Source of the DNA: Escherichia hormaechei_A
Lineage (GTDB): Bacteria; Pseudomonadota; Gammaproteobacteria; Enterobacterales; Enterobacteriaceae
Reading direction: 5' to 3'
Length of the DNA stretch: 64,000 nucleotides
Assembly: GCA_042434945.1 (NCBI GenBank)
Contig: CP170191.1
Coordinates: forward strand, 3,906,001 to 3,970,000
Below are positions 1 to 8,782 of this stretch, piece by piece. Position 1 is the stretch's first letter. Every line of letters begins with the position of its first letter. The notes below the pieces were generated by a model. That model worked only from the letters and a program-made list of their open reading frames with translations. It was not told the DNA's origin and made no database searches. A program made the position numbers and the translations under genes.

Positions 1-984
1 GAGGAACTTCGCCACACCGGTATACGTTTCTTTATCTTTACCCTGCATCACCCACAGGCTGGCTCCGCCGATAATGGCGTTTTGTGGCGCATCTTTCGCA
101 TCGGCGTCGTAAGGCATCATGCCTACGCCGTAGTTGAATTTGGCGTACTCGCGAATGTTGGCAAGAGAACCGGAAGAGGCGGTGGTCATCGCGCAATCAC
201 CGTTATAGAACTTCTCGGTGGATTCATCCTTACGACCGACGTAGCTGAAGTCGCCCTTCTTGTTCATCTCTTCGAGCATGGCGATGTGTTTCACCTGCTC
301 CGGCTTGTTGAACTCCAGCACCGCGTCCGTGCCGTCAAAGCCGTTGTTTTTGCTGGCAAACGGCAGACCGTTCCAGGCGCTAAAGTTTTCCAGTTGGATC
401 CAGCCCTGCCAGCCGCTGGCGTAGCCGCACTTCATGCCGGAGGCTTTCAGTTTCGCGGCATAGTCCGCCAGATCCTGCCAGGTTTTCGGCGGTTGTTCCG
501 GGTCTAATCCTGCTTTCTTGAAGGCGTCTTTGTTGTAATAGAGAACGGGGGTCGAGCTGTTGAATGGCTGGGAGAGTAAGTGGCCCGTTTTGCTGTCGGA
601 GTAGTAACCGGAAACCGTCGGCACAAACTGCGACTCATCGAATTGAATCCCCGCCTCTTTAAACACGTCATATACCGGTTTAATGGCTTTCGATGCCATC
701 ATGGTGGCGGTGCCAACTTCATAAACCTGCAAAATAGCCGGAGCGTTGCCGGTACGAAATGCGGCAATCCCCGCGCTTAAATTCTGTTCGTAGTTGCCTT
801 TATAGGTCGGTACAATTTTGTAATCCGGATTTTCGGCGTTAAAACGTTGGGCCAGAGAATCCACCTCTTTACCCAGTTCCCCTTCCATAGAATGCCAGAA
901 CGGAATGGTCGTCACTGCCTGTGCATTCCCCATTAACGCCAGTCCGAGCGCCAGTGCTGAAGCTGTATAATGTAACGGTTTCAT
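1..984 (-). CDS. ugpB: sn-glycerol-3-phosphate-binding protein UgpB (partial, 3' end outside window)
   Basis: Periplasmic solute-binding protein of the UgpABCE ABC importer for glycerol-3-phosphate and glycerophosphodiesters. The frame is open from ATG at 984 to the window edge and gives 328 residues, against about 438 in E. coli, so the C-terminal quarter lies outside. Residues 1-23 form a Sec signal peptide ending in NAQA. The mature part begins VTTIPFWHSMEGELGKEVD, as I recall it for E. coli K-12 UgpB. It is transcribed away from livF, and a candidate PhoB site lies about 120 bp upstream, which fits the known phosphate-starvation control of ugp. Confidence 0.95.
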   Translation of the reverse strand, partial: MKPLHYTASALALGLALMGNAQAVTTIPFWHSMEGELGKEVDSLAQRFNAENPDYKIVPTYKGNYEQNLSAGIAAFRTGNAPAILQVYEVGTATMMASKAIKPVYDVFKEAGIQFDESQFVPTVSGYYSDSKTGHLLSQPFNSSTPVLYYNKDAFKKAGLDPEQPPKTWQDLADYAAKLKASGMKCGYASGWQGWIQLENFSAWNGLPFASKNNGFDGTDAVLEFNKPEQVKHIAMLEEMNKKGDFSYVGRKDESTEKFYNGDCAMTTASSGSLANIREYAKFNYGVGMMPYDADAKDAPQNAIIGGASLWVMQGKDKETYTGVAKFL

Positions 985-1101
985 CGTTTATCTCTCTTGT
1001 TGTACCGAATGCGCGAATTCACGCGTTTTATGCTCGCGGGGTAACATGACATGCTCGAATTACAGAAAAATAACTTTTTTGTTACATTTGTAAGATAGTA
1101 A

Positions 1102-1121
1102 GGTGTCAGAAAGATGACAAG
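1102..1121 (-). promoter_or_regulatory. candidate PhoB (Pho) box upstream of ugpB
   Basis: Read on the minus strand the site is CTTGTCATCTTTCTGACACC, two direct CTGTCA-like repeats 11 bases apart, the layout of a Pho box. It lies about 118-138 bp before the ugpB start. The ugp operon is a known PhoB regulon member. The site call rests on my reading of the motif alone. Confidence 0.55.
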
Positions 1122-1217
1122 GCGGTGACGGCGTGGGTGAGGGAAAATGGGAGATGGGGCACGGATAAGCGGAAAAATAGAAGGTCTGAATCAAACTCTA
1201 CAGATTACTCATCGTTT

Positions 1218-1322
1218 CATGCCAGATGCGGCGTAAACGCCTTATCCGGCCTACAAGATCGTGCAAATTCAATATATTGCAACTCACCCAGTAGGCCTGA
1301 TAAGCGCAGCGCATCAGGCAAT
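1218..1322. repeat. REP/BIME element of the E. coli type
   Basis: Two palindromic REP units face each other. The first is GATGCGGCGTAAACGCC followed by TTATCCGGCCTAC. The second is GTAGGCCTGATAAGCGC followed by AGCGCATCAGGCA. An A+T-rich linker separates them. This is the classic GCATCAGGC/GCCTGATGC E. coli form. It sits between the start of ugpB and the end of livF. Confidence 0.85.
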
Positions 1323-1343
1323 TTTACATTTGTCACCTGTCTC

Positions 1344-1364
1344 AAAGGAGTCTTTTGACTCCTT
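1344..1364 (-). terminator. terminator of livKHMGF
   Basis: On the minus strand AAGGAGTC-AAAA-GACTCCTT forms a hairpin followed by TGAG, 17 bp after the livF stop. The stem is short and the U tract poor, so it may be a weak terminator. Confidence 0.5.
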
Positions 1365-1380
1365 ATCAATCAACGTGTTA

Positions 1381-2094
1381 TTACCCGCCTAAATACGCAC
1401 TTCTCACTGCTTCGTTCGCCAGCAGCGCGTCGCCGGTATCGGAGAGCACCACATGGCCGTTTTCCAGCACGTAGCCGCGATCCGCCAGCTTTAGCGCCTG
1501 GTTGGCGTTCTGCTCGACGAGGAAGATAGTCATCCCCTGCTCGCGCAGCTGCTCGATGGTGTCGAAAATTTGCTGGATGATAATCGGCGCAAGACCGAGC
1601 GATGGCTCATCAAGTAGCAGCAAACGCGGATTGCTCATCAGCGCGCGACCAATCGCCAGCATCTGCTGTTCACCGCCGGACATGGTGCCCGCCCGCTGAA
1701 CACGGCGCTCATGCAGACGTGGAAACAGTTCATACACCCACTTTATGCGCTCCTGAAACTGGTCACGTTCGGCAAAGAAGCCGCCCATCGCCAGGTTCTC
1801 TTCCACCGTCATCCGCGAGAAGACGCGACGCCCTTCCGGGACAATCGCTACCGCTTCGCGCATGATTTTCGCCGTCTGCCAGTCGGTAATGTCTTTATCA
1901 TCAAACACAATTCGCCCGCTGGTGGCGCGCGGATCGCCGCATAACGTACCAAGCAAGGTGGTTTTCCCCGCCCCGTTCGCGCCAATCAGCGTGACAATCT
2001 CGCCCTGATTGATATGCAAGCTCACCTCATGCAGCGCCTGGATTTTGCCGTAGTGGGCGCTGACTTTGTCAAAGGACAACATGACTTTTTCCAT
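1381..2094 (-). CDS. livF: branched-chain amino acid ABC transporter ATPase LivF
   Basis: One of two ATPases that power leucine/isoleucine/valine import through LivHM. The ATG at 2094 gives 237 residues, the E. coli length. A start 12 bases upstream (MRHK) is possible but would overlap livG. Walker A is GANGAGKTT near residue 38, the ABC signature is MSGGEQQML near 137 and Walker B is LLLLDEPSLGL. It starts one base after the livG stop, so it is the distal gene of livKHMGF. It differs from my memory of the K-12 protein at one position (HERRV for HERRI). Confidence 0.97.
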   Translation of the reverse strand: MEKVMLSFDKVSAHYGKIQALHEVSLHINQGEIVTLIGANGAGKTTLLGTLCGDPRATSGRIVFDDKDITDWQTAKIMREAVAIVPEGRRVFSRMTVEENLAMGGFFAERDQFQERIKWVYELFPRLHERRVQRAGTMSGGEQQMLAIGRALMSNPRLLLLDEPSLGLAPIIIQQIFDTIEQLREQGMTIFLVEQNANQALKLADRGYVLENGHVVLSDTGDALLANEAVRSAYLGG

Positions 2095-2095
2095 C

Positions 2096-2863
2096 TTATG
2101 CCTCACCTAAATAGGCACGGATCACGTCCGGGTTATTACGGATTTGCTCCGGCGTACCGTTTGCCAGTGGCGTCCCCTGATTGACCACGTAAATTCGGTC
2201 TGAAATCCCCATCACCAGCTTCATATCGTGTTCAATCAACAAGATAGTGGTGTTGTGATGATTGCGCAGTTCGGCAATCAGCTCATCCAGCTCTTTCGTC
2301 TCTTTCGGGTTAAGACCTGCCGCCGGTTCGTCGAGCATTAAAATCTCCGGCTGCGTCACCATGCAACGGGCAATCTCCAGACGGCGTTGGTCACCATAGG
2401 CCAGGTTACTCGCCTGACGGTTGGCGTGTTCCAGCAAACCAATGCGCTCAAGCCAGGTGGCGGCGCGGTCGAGCGCTTCGCTCTGGGCGCGACGGAAAGA
2501 AGGCGTTTTCAACAGGCCAGAGAACAGCCCGGTTTTCAGTTGCTGATGCTGCGCCACCAGCAGGTTTTCAATTACCGTCATTTCACGGAACAGACGCACA
2601 TGCTGGAAGGTGCGCACCACGCCCATGCGGGCAATTTGCTGCCCCGGTAAACCTTCAAGATGCTGATCGCGCAGTAAAATGGTGCCGCCGGTGGGTTTGT
2701 AGAAACCGGTCAGGCAGTTAAAAACCGTGGTTTTTCCGGCACCGTTAGGGCCGATTAACGAGACGATTTCCTGCGGGTACAGTTCAAGATTGACGTTGTT
2801 CACCGCCAGCAGGCCGCCGAAGCGCATCATCAGACCGTTAACAGATAATAATGGCTGACTCAT
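2096..2863 (-). CDS. livG: branched-chain amino acid ABC transporter ATPase LivG
   Basis: Second ATPase of the Liv importer, 255 residues. Walker A is GPNGAGKTT, Walker B is LMLDEPAAGLN, and the signature loop has the LivG-type form YGDQRRLEIARC rather than LSGGQ. The ATG overlaps the livM stop by 4 bp (ATGA), showing translational coupling. The length and sequence are those of E. coli LivG. Confidence 0.97.
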   Translation of the reverse strand: MSQPLLSVNGLMMRFGGLLAVNNVNLELYPQEIVSLIGPNGAGKTTVFNCLTGFYKPTGGTILLRDQHLEGLPGQQIARMGVVRTFQHVRLFREMTVIENLLVAQHQQLKTGLFSGLLKTPSFRRAQSEALDRAATWLERIGLLEHANRQASNLAYGDQRRLEIARCMVTQPEILMLDEPAAGLNPKETKELDELIAELRNHHNTTILLIEHDMKLVMGISDRIYVVNQGTPLANGTPEQIRNNPDVIRAYLGEA

Positions 2864-4137
2864 GCCTGCTCTCCTTTCGCTGCGCCGTTTTTCAGCTTCA
2901 GTTGCGGGCGCGTCATGGGCAGCAAGCCCTGCGGACGCCAGATCATCATCAGCACCATCAAACCACCGAGCATTAACATGCTGTATTCGTTGAAATCACG
3001 CATCAATTCGCGCGACACCACCAGCAAAATTGCCGCCAGAATCACCGCAAATTGCGAGCCCATACCGCCGAGCACCACTATCGCCAGCACAAACGCCGAT
3101 TCGGCAAAGGTGAAGGATTCCGGGCTGACAAAGCCCTGACGCGCCGCAAACAGCGTTCCGGCAAAACCGGCAAACGCGGCGCTGATGGTAAAGGCGGTCA
3201 GCTTGATACGACGCGGGCTTAAGCCCAGCGAACGGCAGGCAATTTCATCTTCACGCAATGCTTCCCACGCACGCCCCAGCGGCATCCGCAGCAGGCGGTT
3301 AATGACAAACAGGCTTAGCACCACCAGCAGCAACGCCACCAGATACAGGAAAATGACGCGATCGGAGGGATCGTATTTCAGGCCAAAGAAATTACTGAAC
3401 GTGTCCCAGCCGCCTTCACGAGCGGTACGGCTGAACTCAAGGCCGAAGAAAGTCGGTTTCGGGATCTGACTGATTCCGTTCGGGCCGCCGGTAATTTCGG
3501 TGTTATTGAGCAGCAATATGCGCACAATTTCGCCGAAGCCAAGGGTAACGATCGCCAGATAATCACCACGAAGACGCAGCACCGGAAAGCCGAGCAGGAA
3601 TCCCGCCGCCGCTGCCATTAACCCGGCAATCGGCAGACAAGTCCAGAAGCCCAAGCCGTAATAGTGATTGAGCAGCGCAAAGGTGTAAGCGCCGATGGCG
3701 TAAAAACCACCGTACCCCAGCACCAGCAGACCAGAAAGACCAACAACCACATTCAGCCCGAGACCGAGGATAATGTAGATCATGGTCAGAGTGGCGATAT
3801 CCACCGTCCCACGTGACACCATAAACGGCCACGCCACCGCAAGCACCAGCAGCGCCACGAGGAACAGTTTCTGCTTCACCGTGGAGCCATCAATGGCGGG
3901 CAGAATAAACTTCGGTCCGGAAACACTTTTCAACCCTTTCTGGAAAGCAGGTCGCAAAAGCTGAAAGAAAAAGACCACCGCCGTGCCGATAAACACCCAC
4001 TGCCAACGGACATCCGAAGCGCTGTCGACCACCAGTTTGGTGCCATCCAGCTCCAGTTGCACGCCCATAAAGACGCCAGCGAGGACAAAGAACATCGCGG
4101 CAGAGAGCAGCGCCATTGCAATATGCATCGGTTTCAT
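2860..4137 (-). CDS. livM: branched-chain amino acid ABC transporter permease LivM
   Basis: Inner-membrane permease, 425 residues, with many hydrophobic segments. It pairs with LivH as the translocation channel for leucine, isoleucine and valine. The LivM-type EAA loop is visible at RLLRMPLGRAWEALREDE near residue 285. The gene overlaps both livH and livG by 4 bp. The N-terminal extension of about 90 residues before the core permease domain is normal for enterobacterial LivM. Confidence 0.96.
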   Translation of the reverse strand: MKPMHIAMALLSAAMFFVLAGVFMGVQLELDGTKLVVDSASDVRWQWVFIGTAVVFFFQLLRPAFQKGLKSVSGPKFILPAIDGSTVKQKLFLVALLVLAVAWPFMVSRGTVDIATLTMIYIILGLGLNVVVGLSGLLVLGYGGFYAIGAYTFALLNHYYGLGFWTCLPIAGLMAAAAGFLLGFPVLRLRGDYLAIVTLGFGEIVRILLLNNTEITGGPNGISQIPKPTFFGLEFSRTAREGGWDTFSNFFGLKYDPSDRVIFLYLVALLLVVLSLFVINRLLRMPLGRAWEALREDEIACRSLGLSPRRIKLTAFTISAAFAGFAGTLFAARQGFVSPESFTFAESAFVLAIVVLGGMGSQFAVILAAILLVVSRELMRDFNEYSMLMLGGLMVLMMIWRPQGLLPMTRPQLKLKNGAAKGEQA

Positions 4138-5060
4138 ACTTTCTCTACCTCCGGGCGACCCAGAATACCGGTCGGCATCACCAGCAGCACCAGAATCAGC
4201 AGGGCAAATGAAACCACATCCTTATATTCCGTACTCAGATAGGCAGAAGAGAGCGCCTCCGCAATCCCCAAGATCAGCCCGCCAATCATCGCCCCTGGAA
4301 TGCTGCCAATCCCACCGAGCACCGCAGCGGTAAAGGCTTTCATCCCGGCCATAAAGCCGATATAGGGGTTAATGACGCCATAGAACTGACCGAGCAGTAC
4401 GCCAGCCACTGCCGCCATCGCCGCGCCAATAACAAAGGTCAAAGCAATCACCCGGTCGGTGTTGATGCCAAGCAGGCTCGCCATTTTCAGATCTTCCGCG
4501 CAGGCACGACAGGCGCGCCCCATACGGGAATAGCGAATGAAAATCGTCAGCGCCAGCATGGCGAGGAAGGTGACAATCCAGATCACCGCCTGCATGGTGG
4601 TAATAGAGGCAGAGAAGTTTTCGCTATGGCCCACCACCCACTGACCGTTAAACAGGCTGGGCAGCGCCACATCGCGCGAACCTTCGGTCAGGCTGACGTA
4701 GTTTTGCAGGAAGATGGACATACCGATTGCGGAAATAAGCGCAATCAGGCGCTTAGAATTACGCACCGGGCGGTAAGCCACCCGTTCGATACTCCAGCCG
4801 TAGGCGCTGGCAATGACGATTGCGCCGACGAATCCCGCCGCCACCAGCAGCCAGCCGGTATCAATGCCCATCATCATCAGCGCGGCGATGATCATAAATG
4901 AGACGTAGCTGCCAATCATATAAACCTCGCCGTGGGCGAAGTTGATCATGCCGATAATGCCGTAAACCATGGTGTAGCCGATGGCTATCAGCGCGTAGGT
5001 ACTGCCCAGCGTGACGCCGTTAAACATCTGCTGCAAGAAATACAAAAACTGCTCAGACAT
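4134..5060 (-). CDS. livH: branched-chain amino acid ABC transporter permease LivH
   Basis: Inner-membrane permease, 308 residues, partner of LivM. The sequence begins MSEQFLYFLQQMFNGVTLGS, as in E. coli. An EAA-like loop is seen at RYSRMGRACRACAEDLKMA near residue 175. It lies 47 bp after livK with a hairpin in the gap, which fits the known drop in expression between the binding protein and the membrane components. Confidence 0.96.
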   Translation of the reverse strand: MSEQFLYFLQQMFNGVTLGSTYALIAIGYTMVYGIIGMINFAHGEVYMIGSYVSFMIIAALMMMGIDTGWLLVAAGFVGAIVIASAYGWSIERVAYRPVRNSKRLIALISAIGMSIFLQNYVSLTEGSRDVALPSLFNGQWVVGHSENFSASITTMQAVIWIVTFLAMLALTIFIRYSRMGRACRACAEDLKMASLLGINTDRVIALTFVIGAAMAAVAGVLLGQFYGVINPYIGFMAGMKAFTAAVLGGIGSIPGAMIGGLILGIAEALSSAYLSTEYKDVVSFALLILVLLVMPTGILGRPEVEKV

Positions 5061-5078
5061 AAGGTAACCTTTCTAAAC

Positions 5079-5099
5079 CCGCCCGCATTTTACGGGCGG
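5079..5099 (-). terminator. attenuating hairpin between livK and livH
   Basis: CCGCCCG-TAAAATG-CGGGCGG read on the minus strand is a perfect 7-bp G+C-rich stem followed by GTTTAG. It stands in the livK-livH gap. The lack of a long U run suggests partial termination or mRNA protection rather than a full stop. Confidence 0.55.
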
Positions 5100-5107
5100 T
5101 GGGATGA

Positions 5108-6217
5108 TCACTTGGCTGCCGTGGATGAACCGTCGGCGTGCCACTGGAAGACACCAAAATCAAATCCCTTAAGATCGCCTTTTTCATCCCAGTTCAGCGG
5201 CCCAATCACGGTGTTTGCACCGTTAGCTTTTAAATCTTTCACCAGCGCCAGCGGCTCATCGCTGCCAGTACGCTCAAGGGCAGTCGCCAGAGATTGCACC
5301 GCCGCGTAGGTGATCCAGACATAAGGCCCGGACGGATCTTTCTTGTCTGCTTTCAGCGCATCAACGATGCCCTGGTTTGCCGGATCCTGGTCATAGCGTT
5401 TTGGCATAGTGACCAACATGCCTTCGGCAGCATCACCGGCAATATTCGACAATGATGCGTTACCCACACCTTCCGGCCCCATAAACTGAGTTTTCAGGCC
5501 AACGGAACGGGCCTGGCGCAGCATCTGCCCCATTTCCGGGTAGTAACCGCCGTAGTAAACGAAGTCGATGTTTTCTTTTTTCAGGCGGGCGATCAGCGCG
5601 GAGAAATCTTTCTCCCCGGCGGTAATGCCGTCGAAGAAGACGACGTTGGCGTTAGCCGCTTTCAGCCCGTCCTGCACCGAACGCGCCAGCCCTTCGCCAT
5701 ACTGTTGTTTGTCGTGAATGATGGCGATGCGCTGGGGCTTCACCGTCTCAAGAATGTATTTTGCCGCCGTTGGCCCCTGGGAAGAGTCCAGCCCGGCAGT
5801 ACGCATGATGTGTTGATAACCGCGTTGGGTCAGTTCCGGATTGGTCGCTCCCGGCGAGATCATCAGAATACCTTCATCTTCATAGATATCTGACGCAGGT
5901 TGAGTAGAAGAAGAACACAGATGACCAATAACGTATTTAATGCCGTCATTAACGATTTTGTTGGCGACCGCAACGGCTTGTTTCGGGTCGCAGGCGTCGT
6001 CATATTCCACGCCAACCAGCTTATCGCCCTTAATTCCCCCTTTGGCATTAATGTCTTTAATTGCCTGACGCGCGCCGTTAAATTCCATATCGCCCCACTG
6101 GGCAATCGGGCCGGACATCGCGCCGACAACGGCGACTTTAATATCGTCAGCCATAGCGGTGTGTGAAATTGCCAGTGCAATCATCCCTGCGATGATAGTT
6201 TTCGCATTCCGTTTCAT
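5108..6217 (-). CDS. livK: leucine-specific periplasmic binding protein LivK
   Basis: Leucine-binding protein that delivers its ligand to LivHMGF. ATG at 6217 gives 369 residues, the E. coli length; an upstream in-frame ATG at 6271 would disrupt the signal peptide. Residues 1-23 are the signal peptide (ends SHTAMA) and the mature form starts [14 protein letters not shown]. The two conserved cysteines are in DDACDPKQ and GHLCSSST. It matches E. coli K-12 LivK as I recall it. It is paralogous to livJ in this window. It is the last gene of the first E. coli-like block. Confidence 0.97.
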
Positions 6218-6640
6218 AGTCAAAAATCCCCATTCGTGATGTTGTGTTGCTTTGTTTTTATGTGTTAACAAATCAGACTGTTCTTTTTTTATACTGCACT
6301 GTTTTTGCCTGTTTGATTAAGGGTTTAGCGCAGTATTTTGTGATAATAGCGATTAAAATCCCTATTTTTCAGTCGATTAAGAACAGATAATATTCTGAAT
6401 TTATTGATAGATAAACAGAAAAAAGCGCCGTTGTCAGCATAAAATAACGGCACAAAGGGCGGAATAATTCACTGCCCTTCAGGTTAAAATTCTGCTTATT
6501 TTTCGATCCATGTGTTTTCAAACTGCCCATCGCGCTGCCAAAAAACTAATCACCTGGTAAATGGGAAGAAAAAGAGAAAGTGCCTGAGCAAATAAATTGA
6601 GTACACTGGCCCTACTCTTTTTGATTTGGACAAGCAGCTA
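6218..6640. promoter_or_regulatory. divergent livK / panZ promoter region
   Basis: A 423-bp A+T-rich gap between two divergent genes. It must hold the livK promoter on the minus strand and the panZ promoter on the plus strand. An inverted repeat GCCGTT/AACGGC stands at 6427-6432 and 6446-6451. The change from E. coli-like (livK) to diverged (panZ) sequence happens somewhere inside. In E. coli livK is repressed by leucine-bound Lrp; I cannot place an Lrp site with confidence. Confidence 0.5.
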
Positions 6641-7024
6641 ATGAAACTGACTATCGTGCGTCTGGTGACCTTTAGCGACCAGGATCGTATCGACCTGGGC
6701 AAGATCTGGCCGGAATATTCCCCTTCATCGCTGGCCGTCGATGAAAACCACCGCATCTATGCCGCGCGTTTTAATGAACGTCTGCTGGCCGCCGTCCGCG
6801 TAACGCTGAGCGGCACGGAAGGGGCGCTGGACTCCCTGCGCGTGCGCGACGTGACCCGTCGTCGCGGGGTCGGGCAGTATTTGATTGAAGAGGTGATCCG
6901 CGAAAACCCGAGCGTAACCTCCTGGTGGATGGCCGACGTGGGCGTAGAGGATCGCGGCGTGATGGCGGCGTTTATGCAGGCGTTAGGGTTTACGGCGCAG
7001 GCGAACGGGTGGGAGAAGCGCTAA
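6641..7024 (+). CDS. panZ: PanD maturation factor / acetyltransferase-like PanZ
   Basis: GNAT-fold protein, 127 residues, that binds aspartate decarboxylase PanD, triggers its self-cleavage and, with CoA, inhibits it, so setting beta-alanine and pantothenate supply. The acetyl-CoA loop is RRRGVGQYLIEE near residues 72-83. The start at 6641 (MKLTIVRL) matches the family; an earlier in-frame ATG at 6626 adds five residues. It is clearly diverged from K-12 PanZ (I count about 20 differences), unlike livK and livJ on either side. Confidence 0.93.
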   Translation: MKLTIVRLVTFSDQDRIDLGKIWPEYSPSSLAVDENHRIYAARFNERLLAAVRVTLSGTEGALDSLRVRDVTRRRGVGQYLIEEVIRENPSVTSWWMADVGVEDRGVMAAFMQALGFTAQANGWEKR

Positions 7025-7112
7025 AAGAAAGCCGGGTGGCGGCTGCGAGGTGCTCATTGTAGGCCCGGTAAGCGAAGCGCCACCGGGCAAAAGAGGGCTG
7101 AGCGGGCTGATG

Positions 7113-7213
7113 CCCTCACCCCGGCCCTCTCCCACGGGGCTGAGGGTTCCCCACAAAATAATACCTGCACAGACGGCCCCCTCTCCCTTGAGGGAGAGGG
7201 CTGGGGTGAGGGG
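7113..7213. repeat. CCCTCACCC/GGGTGAGGG interspersed palindrome, pair of units
   Basis: CCCTCACCCCGGCCCTCTCCC at the left and GGGAGAGGGCTGGGGTGAGGGG at the right are inverted copies around an A+T-richer centre. The same family recurs at about 7557, 15330, 49765 and 63623. All copies lie in the diverged (non-E. coli-like) parts of the window. Confidence 0.75.
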
Positions 7214-7585
7214 AAACATACGGCTCTGGTGGTCATTCCGTTCACTTTATGTTCCTTGCTACTCTGTCACGACATGACCGGTGAACGTGCCAGGGTGGCT
7301 CAGTCGCCACCACCCTGGCGACCCGGGCTTCCGGCGGTAAATCGCCGCTTCGCGGTGCCTTCGGCATATTCCTTCCGGCTTATCGGGGACGGGCGGAGGT
7401 AACATCCCTGTAAAGCCCGCCCTCTCGGCGCATCCCTGCGCCTCGCCCCGGCCTACAGGAAACGCCTCAGCGATTTACAGCCGGACCGAGGCATCGCTGA
7501 AAGCCCTCAGTTATTCTGAGGCAACGTTATCGCTTTTGCTTTCAAATTACTGGGGATCCCTCAGCCCACGGGGAGAGGGAGAAAA
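7214..7585. other. non-coding G+C-rich intergenic stretch with several hairpins
   Basis: No convincing gene is present. It contains CCAGGGTGG/CCACCCTGG at 7290-7298 and 7310-7318, CAGCGAT/ATCGCTG in the 7470-7500 region and CCTCAG/CTGAGG at 7505-7510 and 7516-7521. The right end has a lone half-unit of the CCCTCACCC family near 7557-7582. Together with the flanking palindromes it makes a structured 0.5-kb non-coding block between panZ and livJ. I do not recognise it. Confidence 0.5.
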
Positions 7586-7589
7586 CATT

Positions 7590-7616
7590 AAAAAAGGCAA
7601 CTTGCGTTGCCTTTTT
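7590..7616 (-). terminator. livJ terminator
   Basis: AAAAAGGCAAC-GCAA-GTTGCCTTTTTT on the minus strand is a classic intrinsic terminator, 5 bp after the livJ stop. The A tract on the other side makes it potentially bidirectional, but the plus-strand gene panZ ends 0.57 kb away. Confidence 0.88.
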
Positions 7617-7620
7617 ACGT

Positions 7621-8724
7621 TTATTTTGCGTCAGTCGCCGTGCCGTTGGCGTGCCAGTCAAATACACCGAACTCAAAGCCTTTCAGGTCGCCTTTCTCAT
7701 CCCACGTCAGCGGTCCCATTACGGTATCCACGGAGTTCGCTTTCAGGTATTTGGCGATTTCAGCCGGATCGTCAGACTGATTCAGGCCCGCCTGCAAAGA
7801 TTGCAGCGCGGCGTAGGTGGTCCAAACGAATGCGCCGCTTGGGTCCTGTTTTTTCGCTTTGATCGCATCAACAATGGGTTTGTTCGCCGGAACCTGATCG
7901 TAGTTCTTCGGCTTGGTCACCAGCAGCCCTTCCGCTGATTCGCCCGCAATGTTAGACAGCGAAACGTTAGCCACACCTTCCGGCCCCATAAACTGAGTTT
8001 TCAGCCCTGCCGCGCGTGCCTGACGCAGGATTTGCCCCATTTCCGGGTGATAACCGCCGTAGTAAACGAAGTCGATATTCTCTTTTTTCAGACGCGCCAC
8101 CAGCGTTGAGAAATCTTTTTCCCCGGCGGTGATACCATCAAAGAACACCACGTTAGCATTGCCTTTCTTCAGGCCGTCCTGCACCGCTCGCGCCAGACCT
8201 TCGCCGTATTGCTGTTTGTCGTGAACGATAGCAATACGCTGCGGTTTCACTTTCTCAAGAATATATTTCGCCGCCGTCGGCCCCTGGTCGGAGTCCAGGC
8301 CGGTGGTGCGCAGGATCAGCTGATAGCTACGGGCGGTCAGCTCCGGCGCGGTTGCCGCTGGGGTGATCATTAAAATGCCTTCGTCTTCGTAGATATCAGA
8401 CGCAGGCTGCGTTGATGAAGAACAGAGGTGACCAATCACGTATTTAATGCCGTCGTTAACGACTTTGTTCGCCACCGCAACCGCCTGTTTCGGGTCACAG
8501 GCATCGTCATATTTTACGATTTGCAGTTTGTTGCCTTTAATGCCGCCTTTAGCGTTGATATCCGCAACCGCCTGCTCTGCGCCGGTAAACTCCTGGTCAC
8601 CGTACTGGGCCACCGGACCGGACATTGCGCCCACGACCGCGACTTTAATATCTTCTGCCAGAGCCATATTGCTGAATGCCAGCGCGATACATCCTGCCAG
8701 TAACGCTTTACCCTTTATGTTCAT
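7621..8724 (-). CDS. livJ: Leu/Ile/Val periplasmic binding protein LivJ
   Basis: Broad branched-chain amino acid binding protein for LivHMGF. ATG at 8724 gives 367 residues (MNIKGKALL) with a signal peptide ending NMALA, and mature sequence [14 protein letters not shown]. The upstream in-frame ATG at 8781 is not used in the family. The conserved cysteines are in DDACDPKQ and GHLCSSST. I know of only one difference from K-12 LivJ (ARSYQ for ARGYQ). E. coli-like sequence continues upstream to about 8885, where it abuts a diverged aminotransferase gene. Confidence 0.97.
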   Translation of the reverse strand: MNIKGKALLAGCIALAFSNMALAEDIKVAVVGAMSGPVAQYGDQEFTGAEQAVADINAKGGIKGNKLQIVKYDDACDPKQAVAVANKVVNDGIKYVIGHLCSSSTQPASDIYEDEGILMITPAATAPELTARSYQLILRTTGLDSDQGPTAAKYILEKVKPQRIAIVHDKQQYGEGLARAVQDGLKKGNANVVFFDGITAGEKDFSTLVARLKKENIDFVYYGGYHPEMGQILRQARAAGLKTQFMGPEGVANVSLSNIAGESAEGLLVTKPKNYDQVPANKPIVDAIKAKKQDPSGAFVWTTYAALQSLQAGLNQSDDPAEIAKYLKANSVDTVMGPLTWDEKGDLKGFEFGVFDWHANGTATDAK

Positions 8725-8782
8725 CCTGAGAATCCCCATTCTTCTGGTTATTACGTGTGTTGTGATGTTGTTGTTCAGCACT

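Noticed and set aside
1218..1322. Possible short CRISPR-like repeat pair
   Set aside because: Only two inverted units, matching REP/BIME form; no direct repeats of constant spacing and no cas genes in the window.
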